Of a DNA stretch of 64,000 nt, positions 36,379 to 48,800 are shown in pieces. The notes beneath the pieces were generated by a model. That model ran no database searches, was not told where the DNA came from, and was given only the letters and a program-made list of their open reading frames with translations. Source of the DNA: Owenia fusiformis (lineage: Eukaryota; Annelida; Polychaeta; Sabellida; Oweniidae); the NCBI GenBank assembly GCA_903813345.2, contig CAIIXF020000009.1, positions 5,574,030 through 5,638,029 on the forward strand. The letters run 5' to 3'. Made by a program: the position numbers and the translations under genes. The stretch's first letter is position 1, and each line of letters starts with the position of its first letter.

Positions 36379-38310
36379 ATGCAGGGCTTTCTTTTTTCTT
36401 ATGAATTTAAGTCAACGACACTTGTCGGAGATGTTTATGCGAAGTCTTGCTCAAGAAATACCCTCATTCCTTAAGGAGAAACCGCCATCCCTCATTTCTT
36501 CATACTTTTGAGAACATCGATCCTTACGTATGATGTGTTAAATTGAGTGATTTAAATCTGCACAAAATATATTCATGAAATCAAACAAAGCTGAAAACTG
36601 TATACCCATACACGCGTTGACCAAAGTGCTTTCGACCTGTATATCTAATATACACTCCACTCAATAAGTGTAGCAATAGCAATTGTTAACATTTGACTCT
36701 TTATTTTGTTCAATTATTACGACGCTTCCGAAGTCGATAACTTTGATGATTTTTTCAAATCGCCAAATCTAAACTGGCGTTATAGACACACGATTCAGAA
36801 AGGGACTTCTGGTATGCCATACTTATGGAGGGAGTGTACAGTCAAAATTATACAATAAATAAAGTATTGTTACTTTGCAGGTGATATTGATTAATTCTTC
36901 ATGACTCGTGCCTGCTAATAGAAGAGTTTATAGCCTATCCTAATCCTAGATACCATTCCACTAGCCACGCTAGGAAGTCACGAGCTGTTTAATCTTTAAA
37001 AACTGCATTCAAATAAAAAAAACTCCGTTTTTGCATTATTTATTGGAACATTCCGCGTAATTTTATTTGATCGAAATTTCTGACTCATTAAATAATATTA
37101 CAAGAAAAATCAGTTCCGGTGACTTTGTAATATAAAAGTTATTTTCTCATGTTTCTGAATTGTTCCGTTTGCAATAAAGCATATAAATCCATTTACTAGA
37201 GCCTGAGACCATCATCTCGGGCCAAGAAATACGTTTGAGCGTTGATATTTGAAGAAGAGGGGGGGGGGGTATTTTGGTATTTTCAGTAAGGGGGTGCGAC
37301 CATGGCATAAGCAACACCAAAAATAAATAATACATAAAAAACAATAATAATGAAAGGTATATGTGAAAAAATCACAAAATGAGAGCATTTTTATCAGAAC
37401 ATATGGATCGCCCCTTGTATAATATGATTTGTTTTGAATTTTACAAAAATTAATGAGCTAGAAGATTCAAATAAAAAGCATCTTATACGCCCATGTTGAT
37501 GGTGGAGTTACAGATCTAGATCGGTATGATTTAAATAATTGGGTACATATAGTTACAGGGTTGAGGTATTTAATATTAAAATTAATTGTTCAGTTATTTC
37601 CTGTTACACTGACAAATGTTTATTTTATTACAGTCTGTTACAAGTGAGTGACTATGTTTTTATTCACAATCTCTGCGTTATCGATCAACGGGCACTAGTG
37701 ATTGGCTTTTGATATAATTTTTGTTACAAATTAATTGCATTTCTCGTGACTTTGGAAAATAACATTTAACATTCTTTTGTAGTCAGTGCAAATTAAATTG
37801 GAATTTAAAACATGGCCTAACGATTCAATCAATGAACCAGATTTTAGACTCCCGTTACTCTCGACTCTGTCCCTGCGCAGAGTCTAATCGTGGGCTTTCA
37901 TAATTGAAAGCCCATGGTCTAATTAACAATCTACAATCTCAGTCACTCAAAGATGTCACTAGTCATAAAGAGAATTTGGGAATATAGTTTGCATTGATAA
38001 ATTTATAGTATTATTAATACTTTGATTTAGTGTCCTCTATTTTATAATTTTGAAAAAAATAATAGCACATCGACCTTAATGTACATGAATTTCGGATGAT
38101 CTTGTTATTAATAAGTGACATCCTAAAACCGGTGTGAAACATGAGAAATGATGGTCCCCCGGGGATTATGGTCCCCTTTCTTAACGGCCCTTCTGGCCCT
38201 GATTGCGTATAAGATAATGAGGGAAAGAGTTGTATTTAGGTCACCATATAAATCAATGGAGAGTAGAACCATAATTTGATAGAACCTCCTACCCTTGTTT
38301 TACACGGTAC
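36379..38310. other. Intergenic, no gene recognised
   Basis: Mostly AT-rich. A hairpin at about 37,891-37,912 (GGGCTTTCA / TGAAAGCCC arms) and a nearby pair 'gactctg' / 'cagagtc' at about 37,858-37,884 suggest a small foldback unit. A G-run of 12 sits at about 37,258-37,269. Confidence 0.4.
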
Positions 38311-38317
38311 ACCGGGA

Positions 38318-38325
38318 TATAAAAG
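38318..38325 (+). promoter_or_regulatory. TATA box, probable V-ATPase a promoter
   Basis: TATAAAAG sits about 110 bp upstream of a good donor (AGGCAG|gtgaga at 38,431). A non-coding first exon from about 38,348 to 38,431 would then splice to the acceptor at 39,884, ten bases before the start codon. The model is inferred from signals only. Confidence 0.4.
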
Positions 38326-38347
38326 TTGAAGGTCGCTATAGCGGCTT

Positions 38348-38431
38348 TTGTTATAGCGAACAGGTGTGTTCGTCTTCACAAATTGAGCTCTCCTGCAGAG
38401 GAGGAAAAATACGCCCCTAAAAACTAGGCAG
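38348..38431 (+). other. Candidate 5'UTR exon of the V-ATPase a gene
   Basis: Lies 25-30 bp past TATAAAAG and ends at AGGCAG|gtgaga. The coding exon at 39,885 begins after 'tgctacataag', so an upstream exon is needed or transcription starts locally. No ATG-initiated frame of note is present. Confidence 0.35.
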
Positions 38432-38789
38432 GTGAGAATCCGTGTTTATTCTTTGATTTTAATGTGTAATAAAAACTTATATCTAAATGAAACTCATGTT
38501 ACTTCCTCAGGTGATTGTCTGAGATGATTTGGAAACGTGTTTTTCTCTTCCGAAATTCCTATTTACTCTATACTCATCTGAAATTATTTTTTAATAAATT
38601 TATTTCTGACTTGAAGTTGAATTGAACTTTCAAAAACATGAAAATTGAATCTGAATCTTGAGTGACCCACCCATTCAAAGAGGTCAAATGAATTCTCTGA
38701 ACATAATTTTTGCTATTCCCTGAATTCTAAGGTTCTGACATTTTGTTACTGAAGTTGAAAAATATAGTTCATAATATCAAATCATGGGC

Positions 38790-38920
38790 TATTGCCCCCT
38801 CCCCTCACCAGTAAAGTTGGCCAAAAGTGGTGTTAATTAGAAACAATATATTTAGATATGAAGGTTTTATATGATCTTTTTGTTTATTTGTAACATGTTT
38901 TTGTACATTTATATTGTATT
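38790..38920. repeat. Intron duplicate of 40,455-40,630
   Basis: 'cagtaaagttggccaaaagtgg' (in two blocks), 'ttagaaacaatat', 'ggttttatat', 'atctttttgtttat' and 'aacatgtttttgtacattt' occur in the same order here and at 40,455-40,630 just before coding exon 2. It is either a local duplication or two copies of an interspersed repeat. Confidence 0.7.
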
Positions 38921-38939
38921 CGTGTAAAGTTGAAACATG

Positions 38940-39490
38940 TTTAGGGTCATTCCGATTTATCCTGAGAATGACTCAATCTTTTGCCTGTACGACTCCAACA
39001 TGGGAGAATTTTCTACACCTCTTACACTTAGATACCTACTTCGATAGATTCCTGGGTATTTTAGCATTCTACCGTGTAGTTGAATACACAATTATCTGGG
39101 TTTATCGGCAGAACAGGAACATTTTTCTTTCTCATCAAGAGAGATTCCATCACTTTTCAAGATGGTGGTTGAATTTAAAAAGGGATTCCCCATTTGACTG
39201 GCCTGGAAGTACCAATAAATGGAGGAATTTGATGGTTGAAATAAGTTAAATATTACACGCTAATATTGCGATCAAAAATAAAAATTTCTTCATTCTGCCA
39301 ATAAACCCAGATAATTGTGGATTTAATTACATGAAAAGAATGCTTAAATACCAAGGAATCTATTGAAGTAGGTATCTTAAGTGTAAGAGGCGTAGAAAAT
39401 TCTCCCATGTTGTAATCGTACAGGCAAAAGATTGAGACGTTCTAAGGACTATAGTCCTGGCACAGGATAAATTCTGATAATCTTTCAAAT
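38940..39490. mobile_element. Foldback MITE with arms of about 160 bp
   Basis: About 38,950-39,115 recurs inverted at about 39,285-39,485: 'caatcttttgcctgtacga', 'acatgggagaattttcta', 'cctcttacactta' and 'acaattatctgggttta' all pair. The two arms flank about 170 bp. It lies in the proposed 5'UTR intron of the V-ATPase gene. Open frames here (38,914-39,249 plus; 39,360-39,572 minus) are the two arms read in mirror and are not genes. Confidence 0.8.
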
Positions 39491-39893
39491 GATACCACAT
39501 CGTATTTCGAATATGTAAATATACTTTATGTTCTTTAGAATATTTCAGCATGACAAAATTTGGTATAATCAATTAAATAGGATGAGGAGAGATTTTCAAG
39601 AGCTTCAGTCTATTTCTGTAAGACCATATTTCCACAGTGAGCACTATTTTGAACACTGCTATAAAACTGAAAGTGAAGTAAAAAATTAACATGAAAAAAA
39701 TCAAAATGTTGTGTTTTTCTAAATTACCAGACTTTAATATAAGCTTGTATAAAGCATGGGTAGTGCTTTCTCTGGTTAATTCCAGCAATATATTCAATCA
39801 AAATCAGAAAATCTTAATAACAGTATTTATGATTTCAGATTTACCTTATAAGATTAGGACCACTATCTTTTTGTGCTACATAAGCGGGCAACG

Positions 39894-42800
39894 ATGGGTG
39901 AGTTGTTCCGCAGTGAGGAGATGAGCCTCTGTCAGCTTTACCTGCAGACAGAGGCAGCTTACGCATGTGTCTCAGAGCTTGGAGAATTAGGGCTTGTCCA
40001 GTTTAAAGATGTAAGTTGTTTTTCCTCTTCCAGCAAGTTTTGTTTAACTAGGTAATGCACAGGCAGGCCCGTAGCCAGGGGGGGGGGTTCTTTCAAAATC
40101 ATGCAGTTTTTCACCATTCTGAGCACTTTTTAAGTGATTTTGGCCATATTTGGACCAAAATTGTCAGAAGTGAACCCCATTGGAATTTTTCAAAAAGTGA
40201 CCCCCCTCCCTTTGGCAAATGCTGGCTACGGGGAGGATAAGTGTAGCCAGGTTTGAGGTTTGTGGGGTTTGAGGTTTGTGGGACACCAAGATATTAGTTC
40301 CTATTTTTCAATTTTACTTAGACTAATTATCAATATATCCTCACCTATTTTTAATTAGAATATCTAAATTCCTTCAGAAAAATGAATACATGAAACCACA
40401 TTTACCTGTAAAATAGCTAAAAGATGAAATTCATGGACCTTTTATATATTCCCCCCTCTCCCCTGGCACCAGTAAAGTTGGCCAAAAGTGGTGTTTAATT
40501 TAGAAACAATATAATATATTACTTAGATATGCAGGTTTTATATAATCTTTTTGTTTATGTATAACATGTTTTTTGTACATTTAAAACACAGATCATGTTT
40601 GATATTAAATTAACTATTGTATTCCTGTAAATGTTTCTAGCTGAACCCAGAGGTAAATGCTTTCCAACGAAAGTTTGTGGCTGAAGTTAGACGCTGCGAT
40701 GAAATGGAGAGGCAACTACGTAAGTTGACTTTTCAAAAGCCTATCAGTTATTGATTTCTGTGGACAAGTGGGATAAAATTGATTTCTGTGTTTTTAAATA
40801 ATTACAAGACAATGTTTGCTCTCCTTAAAATTCTTCATGTTCAGTGTAACCATACTTATGTAATATATTAGGTGAGATCCTTTTGGATGGTAATACCAGG
40901 TCCTGTTTATATTGATCGATTTAAAGCTTAGTCAATAGTGTAGGTCACAAGAATATGTAGCACAGGCACATATACAGTGAACCTTGTTTTAGTGAAACCT
41001 GTGTCTTGTGGACACCCTTGTCAGCACATACCTCATTGACTTTTGAATAAAATCACCTATCTATAGTGACCCCTAGGCTACCTACAGTGAACACATTTTT
41101 GTGGCTCCATAGGTGTTCACTAACACACAGGTTTTATTGTATGATGTAATTTCAGGTTTCTTTGAGGGTGAGATTAAAAAGGAAGAGATAAAATATGAAC
41201 TGTCTTACCCCAACCCAGAGGCACCCTTCCCCAGGGACATGGTCGATCTGGAGGTAAGAATTTTAGTCATTGAGATGTACAGCGTTTGTGAATAAATGAT
41301 TATGCCTCAGTTACATTTGATCTACGGCAACCGTATGGTTTCCCAAAATGGACATTTACTCTATCAGTAATCATTTGTTCAGTGTAAAAATGTGACTTTG
41401 AATTTCCAGGAACATTTTTTCATGGGACGCATTTTTTTTTTTGGACAAACCTACTGAAAGCACTGTCTATGTATGTCTGTATTTGCAATGAAGGCTAACA
41501 ACCATAATGCATTGCAAAGACTCTTTAAGTAGAGTTTCTGGGTGTTTCATACTGTGTTAAGCAATAAAGAATGAAAATAGCAAACTTACAAAGAGTTACT
41601 CTAGTAAGTTAACCTTTCAGCTATACTGTATATACAAATATTTTCAGGCTACATTTGACAAACTGGAGAATGAGCTGAAGGAAATCCACAGTAATGCAGA
41701 GACGATTCACAAGAATTATAATGAGCTCACTGAATTGAAATATGTGCTTCGAAAAACTGCTGATTTCTTCGAAGAGGTGAGGGATATTTAAAGTGTGTTA
41801 GAATTTTAACATTTACATATACATGTATGTCACTTCATTCACAAGCAACTTTTGTCACATTATTCACAAGAATTTATTATTTTCTCATATATTTTACCTC
41901 ATTGTATATATCTCAGTGAATCTGAGCATTTATTTATCGTAAGTTAGGGTAATTCATGCATTGAATATTTTAGGTCTCGAAATATTTTTATATGAACATA
42001 CCTGAAAGTCAAGTTTATAATTGCTTTCACACATCACATACATGCAATCAATTTATGAGGAAAGATGATAAATATTTTTTGTCCACTTTTTGTGTAATTT
42101 ATATATCTGGTTGTGTTAAAATATTGCTTCATCAGACTTAAATTTTGCAATCACTTGCTCAGTGTGTAAATCAAACATTTGCATGTGCAAATCAAACACC
42201 CAGTGTGTAAATCAAACATCTTAGTCTGTAAATCAAACATCCAGTGTGTAAATCAAACATCTTGGCGTGTAAATCAGACATCCAATGTGTAAACCAACCA
42301 TCTCCGCCTGTAAACTAAATATCAGTTGTGTAAATCAAACATCTCTGTTTGTAAATCAAACATCCAGTGTGTAAATCAAACATCTCTGTCTGTAAATCAA
42401 ACATCCAGTGTGTAAATCAAACATCTCGGCATGTAAATCAGACATCCAATGTGTAAACCAAACATCTCCGCCTGTAAATTAAAAATCAATTGTGTAAATC
42501 AAATATCCAGTGTGTAAATCAAACATCTATGTCTGTAAATCAAATATCCAGTATGTGAATACATGAAAAGATATTTCGCTTTTCATGATTTACAACAGAA
42601 GTCACATTATCAAGTCATATTTTCAAAGAAAACTAAAATTTCAAAGTCAATAAACAATTTTTTAAACCACATTTCTAGGGATAATTTTAAATGTAGATTT
42701 CTTGAATATTTGATGACGTAAATCAAGATATTTCCCCTCGCATCTAGTCTATGGAGTTAAATTTTTACTCTCTAATAGTCAGCATCTAGTAGGGCCAACT

Positions 42801-45800
42801 AATAGGGACACGGAGTAATGTTTTAACAATTATGGGGCACCCGGCATATTTCCCCATATAAATGCAGCAAAGTTAATACTAGTTCCCATTTGTAGTCTAT
42901 GGGGAGCTTTTCAAATCCTATGGCCCCATTTAGAGACTTAATGGTTAAAATGTTGGACGTATTTGCTTGTAGCGCCCAAGAACAGGGAGTATTCTAGAAG
43001 AAGCAAAAGATGCATTGCAGCAAGACTATCAGCTTAAAGATATGTCTGATCGGGACAATCCCTTGCGACTTGGGTAGGTCTACCAGTAGATCCCCCACCC
43101 TACCCCCTTCAAGATACCTCCTATCACATAGTGGCCATGGAAAAAAATGTTTTTTTTTCTATTTTGAAGATTTAAACTTAAGAAGTGCTTGTTTTAAGCC
43201 AGTGAACATTAACTAAATTGAGGATATTCTGTGGCCAATATGTTGATTTAAAATCTGGATTTCCCAGAAAGCATGTACCCTCCTCTCACTTGACCTTGAC
43301 CTTTACACAGCTGGTAGCCTCAATAAATCACTTGACCTTGACCTTTACACTATCCATTGAATTGCCCCAATAAATCATTTGTATACATTTGGAAGCTGTA
43401 TTCTTCAAAAAATTGAATCCTTGTTTCAAGAACCCTTAACTAAAACCGAACAAGGTTGGTTGAAATAAGGCCAAGCAAAATAATGCTTAAAATCAAATAA
43501 ATTTTCAAAGCTTATTATATTTAATTAACCATGAAGAGAATGGTCTTTTTTTCTTTTTACCTTAGTAATATTTATTACAATACAAAACTTGAAAAATAAT
43601 ATATAATTATAATTTGTGTAAAGAAATTTATTTCTGATGAAACAAATATTTAACACTGCTTTGCCTAAATAAACACAAAATTCTAATGAATTGATTGCAT
43701 ACCGTGTGAAAAAATAATTAAATTGTAAAAATTCTCAAGACATTACTACTATGGTGATCTTTTGATTGAGTATAATTTGAAGATGACACAAGGAACCTTA
43801 GAGATACTGATTCACATGTACATGAGTTATGATAAATGTTTAAATTATTGGGACAAGGCTGACAACAATGATACACACTTACAATAAGTGATATCTTATC
43901 AGTGGTCTAGTGTTGTCAAATATTTATAACAACTGCTATGAGTTCAAAGGTTCAGCACTGAGTTTGATATTACATGTCATTTGTATTTGTATTTTCTGTG
44001 TGAACTATATTGTATTTTAAAATCAAGTTCTATTGAATTTTTCTCCTTTTGAGGATATTTACTTGAAATATTTCTAGGAATAATTATTGTATAGAAAAAT
44101 ATTTTATAAACTACTAAAGAGAAACATGTTCTTTAACATTATATATATTCAGGTTTCATATGTTCGGCTTTGAAAAACCTTTTTTGAAAGTTTTATTTGA
44201 AAACCCCATCTTTGAAAATTATTGAAATATTTGAAATACTCAACTTTTATTTTTTAATACTCAACTTTGAATTACTTTGAAATATTCAATAATGACTTAA
44301 ATTAGCTTAAATTAAATTGTGTTGAAATGTTTAACATTTAATTACTTTGAAATAGTCAGCTGTGAATCACTTCAAAACACTCAACTTTCATAACTTTGAA
44401 ATCTTCAACTTCAAATTATTTTGAAATATTTCAATTTTAATTTGAAATACTGAACTTTGAATTGCTTTGAAATACTCAAAGAATGGGTATTGATATGGCG
44501 AACTTTTTGAACACATGTTTCTCTTAAACCAGTCATCAAAAATATCTGAAAATCTTACAATTTGTCAATGTAATGGCCATCTTTTGAATGGTAACAATAT
44601 AATTTGAAATAGATATACATACTTTCATCTATATTGTTTTAAAAAACACATCAAACACTTGTTATGTTCTTGGTATCATGTTTCCAGAGTGAAATGAAAC
44701 ATCTTTCTGAACCTCATTGGAACAAAACAACATAAACAACATGTTTAGGTCTCTCAATATTGTAATTTTACAAAGGAAATTTTGGTTGATTTTAAAAAAG
44801 TATCTTGTTAATGAAATAAAAGGTTTTTCTTGATTTTTATCTATTTTGGGGGGATTTTGTTTTAATGTTTTGAATACTTTTTTAAAATCAACCAAAAATT
44901 CCATTGTATAACTTTAATATTGAGAGGTCTAAAAACATGTTGTATATGCTATTTTGTTCCAACAAGGTTCGGAAAGACGTTTTATTTCATTCTCAAGAAT
45001 TGGTAGAAAGGAGTAAAAACAATTGCACTAAAAAAACAAAAAATGTTAACAAAAACAGTTATATAAAATATTTCTAAATAATTTTCGCATTAAATTGTTG
45101 TCAATCAGTCAACATTACATAAAATACCATGTTTTTTACAGAATGTTTTCAATGATTGGTTTAAGAGAAAAACATTGTTGAATTCAGTTCTCCATATCGA
45201 TACCTATCCTTTGAATTACTTTGAAAACTCAACTTTAAATCACTTTGAAACATTCAACTTCAAATGACTTTGAAATACTCAACTTTGAATTTGAATTACT
45301 GAACATTGAGTTACTTTGAAATGTTTAACTTTGAATTACTTCATCAATACTCAGCATTGAATAACATTGAAATACTCAATTTTGAATTACTTTGAAATAC
45401 TCAACTTTGAACCTGCTAGGGTCATGTTAGAGAGGATGCTCCTAAGAGACTTGCAGATCAGGCCCCTGCCAGTGGCATCCAATCATCATCAGAGAGGACC
45501 CCTCTACTCAAAGGCCGCCCTGCCCAAACGCAGGCCATAGAGACCGTCTCCACCATGGGGTATACGCTAATGTTAAGATTTATGCATAATATATGTTCTG
45601 TGTTAGCACTTAGGTTGAGTGTAACATTGGCCATGTCTCTTTAAAATTGAATGGATAAAAATAATATCCCTCAAATATCATATTCTATGTGTCTCCTATT
45701 AAGTGAATAAAGGACAAATAAAAGCCCTTGATGAGGTTCAATTTCTTGGGCAATCTTATCATAATAAGTTTGTTTAAATAAGAATGAATTTAAGTACTGT

Positions 45801-48800
45801 TCAAAATTTGAATTAAAGACACATGACTAGTGTAATATTTAACATAGGACACTGGATGGAACCATTTATACAAAAAGAAATTTGTTCAGAGTTAAGGAAA
45901 TGATTAAGTAAATAACTAAATAATATTTGAACTAATTGTGTTTTTGTATAATGGTTCTCTACAGTATAGTGCTTAAGGTAACTAAGAGGTGTCTGTTTGA
46001 AAAATTAATTTCTATTTAGGCAACGGAGAAAACCCCATTGGTCCAAAATGATTCAACGGGTACAATCCATCTGGGGTAAGCCCCTTAGCTGTGCTCCAGG
46101 CTTGCCCCACCTCTCCCACATGCCTTATCACACTGCTCATCTTTTTTTCCTACTTTTTCTGCTCACCTATCCTTTGCTCACTTTATTCTGCTCACCCTCT
46201 CTATCTTCTACAGAATTGAGCCATGGACTCATATTAACATAGGTTTATCACTATTCACATTTAGTTTAAAATTTTAACATAGAATTCACCATTTTATATG
46301 CAGAAGAGAAGATTACATGCAACAATCCCAATTTGGTATATAAGATATGATATCTTCCTCCATGCACTCCCTACCTGCATGGAATATACTTCATATCTCA
46401 TACTCCCAGAAACACTCCATAAATATTTTAATGCATGGGGCTCCTCAGTTTGAAATCTATTACTTGTAATTTATATTTAAACTTTCATAGAGCAGTTGCA
46501 GTTTTGTATCTTCAAGAATATTTATATTTCAGTTACAGTAAAACATGTAAAGGTCGATCTAAGTGGAACTCAGGAAGCATCCCGCTTTCTCATAATTGTA
46601 CCATTTTGCATTGAAGATATCTGTCAATCATATAGAATGGTTTTGAGACTGCCATCTGCATCGATCACTATTACCACCCCAAAACCACAAGTTTTTACAC
46701 AGGGATTTAACAATATTTTTTTGGCACATGATAAGACTGGGTATCCAAATATTGAATTTTCAAATTTTCTTACAGGTTGGAGTGCAATGATGTTTTTTTT
46801 CTTTTTAGTAGAAACTGTAGCTGTTGTATAAAATAATAACATGTCAACTGGTTCTTATTATTTTGACTGGTACATTAAAAATTCTTATATCGCACCCCAT
46901 TGACCTATGTCTTTTTCCTAACGGCACCAAGGAACATGGACTTGATGAAGTCTCAGATATGTTAACGCATCCTACGTCAGACAGGCGCCATCTGGTGAGC
47001 CCTGTGGCATCACGGTATGAGACAGAGACTCATTTGGGGTAAGAGAGTTGGTGTGAATCCCCGCAACATTTTAATTGGTGCATGGATAACATTTTTATTT
47101 TGCGATCTAACTTTCTAGTCTAGAATACTATATGTTGGTATTTTGTGTATTGTTTTCCCGTCATTACCAAGAAAAGGTAACATGTTGTCATAGCAACAGT
47201 CCTTTGTTATCAGCATTTAGTATTGGCACTTGGCATTTGTAACACATTGTTTTTTAAAACCATTTGCAGTAGGCCTGGCATGGGACAGAATGGATTTCTG
47301 CACTTGCCTTTAGAATTTCAAACTTCTATTTTAAATATGTTGCATATACAACTCCAGATTTCTTTTACTTCTGATCATTATGGCGAATGTTCTTTATGGA
47401 ATATAATAAATTCTGAAAACATCAGAAAGTAAGAAGGCAGTTCCAAAAGTCCATTTACAAAGGTAAAATAGGTCATATCGAACAATGATTCTGTTCCGCA
47501 CCAGCCCTAATTTGCTATATTTTGCCACATTTTGTCATGTTAATGCCATATTTTGCCATGCTAATACCATGTTTTGCCATGTTAATGCTATATTTATCAT
47601 GTTAATGCCACATTTTGCCATGTTAATGCCTTGTTTTGTTTCTTACTTGCATGTTTCACAGGCCCGTAGCCAGGATTTGCCAAGGGGGGGTTCAGTTTTC
47701 AAAAATTTCCAGGGGGGGTTCACATTTGACAATTTTGGCCCAAATATGACTAAAATCACTTGAAAAGTGCTCAAAATGGTAAAAAACTGCATGATTTTGA
47801 AGGAATTTTTGGCCTGCGAACCCCCCCCTGGCTACGGGCCTGTTTCATACATTAATGTTTGAGATAACATGCATGTCTTCTCCTTTCTGCATGTATTTAT
47901 CAATACCCAATTTCCATCTGTTATGCAATTTTATTACAGGATATTTATAATTTGTATTTTAGTTTATGCATTTTAGTCTGTGTTTGATACACACTGTGTT
48001 CATGATTTGAAGCTTTTGTATATTTTTGTAGCATGTAAAAGCGCTCTTTTTTAGATAGTGTATTGATAGCTTGGTTTTGCTATTCAGCTTAAATATTAAT
48101 ACTGTACTTGTATGTAAAGTGCAGTTATAGGTAATAAAAATGGCTGACTTACTTGTTGAAATTATCATTATGGAAGGACTACTTTGTGAACAAAATTTAT
48201 ATTTTAAACTCTTTGATTTTTATGTCACCACCAAAAGTGGTGACATATTGTTATGGTCTCCGTTTTTTTTGCGACGGCGTCCGGCGGTTGGTGGTTGGTG
48301 GTTGGCGTCCGGCGGTTGGCGTCTGTAACAATTTCTTACAACTTCCTATAACTTAACAAATACTGTTTAGACTGACTTCAATTTTTTTCTAAATCATCTA
48401 CATGTTCTCAGAAGTTCAAATCTGACTTTAGATTTGACATTTGACCTTCAATGACCTTCTCAAGGTCAAAAAGGTCTTTTTTCAACTTGCTTCACATTGA
48501 CTAAATTTTTTTTCAAAATCATCTACATGTTCTCAGAAATTCAAATCTGACTTTAGATTTGACATTTGACCTTCAAATCTGACTTTAGATTTGACATTTG
48601 ACCTTCAATGACCTTCTCTAGGTCAAAAAAGGTCAAAAAGGTCTGTTTTCAACTTGCTTCAAATTGACTAAATTTTTTTTTCAAAATCATCTACGTGTTC
48701 TCAGAAATTCAAATCTGACTTAAGATTTGACATTTGACCTTCTCAAGGTCAAAAAAGGTCAAAAAGGTCTGTTTTCAACTTGCTTCAAATTGACTAAAAA

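Noticed and set aside
38914-39572. Two frames, plus and minus, with matching peptide segments
   Set aside because: They are the two arms of the foldback MITE read in opposite directions, which explains their similarity.
42130-42560. CRISPR-like regular repeat spacing
   Set aside because: Units are contiguous with no unique spacers, and this is a eukaryotic intron; it is a minisatellite.
46496-46831. 111-codon open frame between alternative exons 3 and 4
   Set aside because: It has no phase-0 acceptor with a GG|gt phase-2 donor fitting the cluster, and its sequence is low-complexity and AT-rich. I do not count it as a fifth alternative exon.
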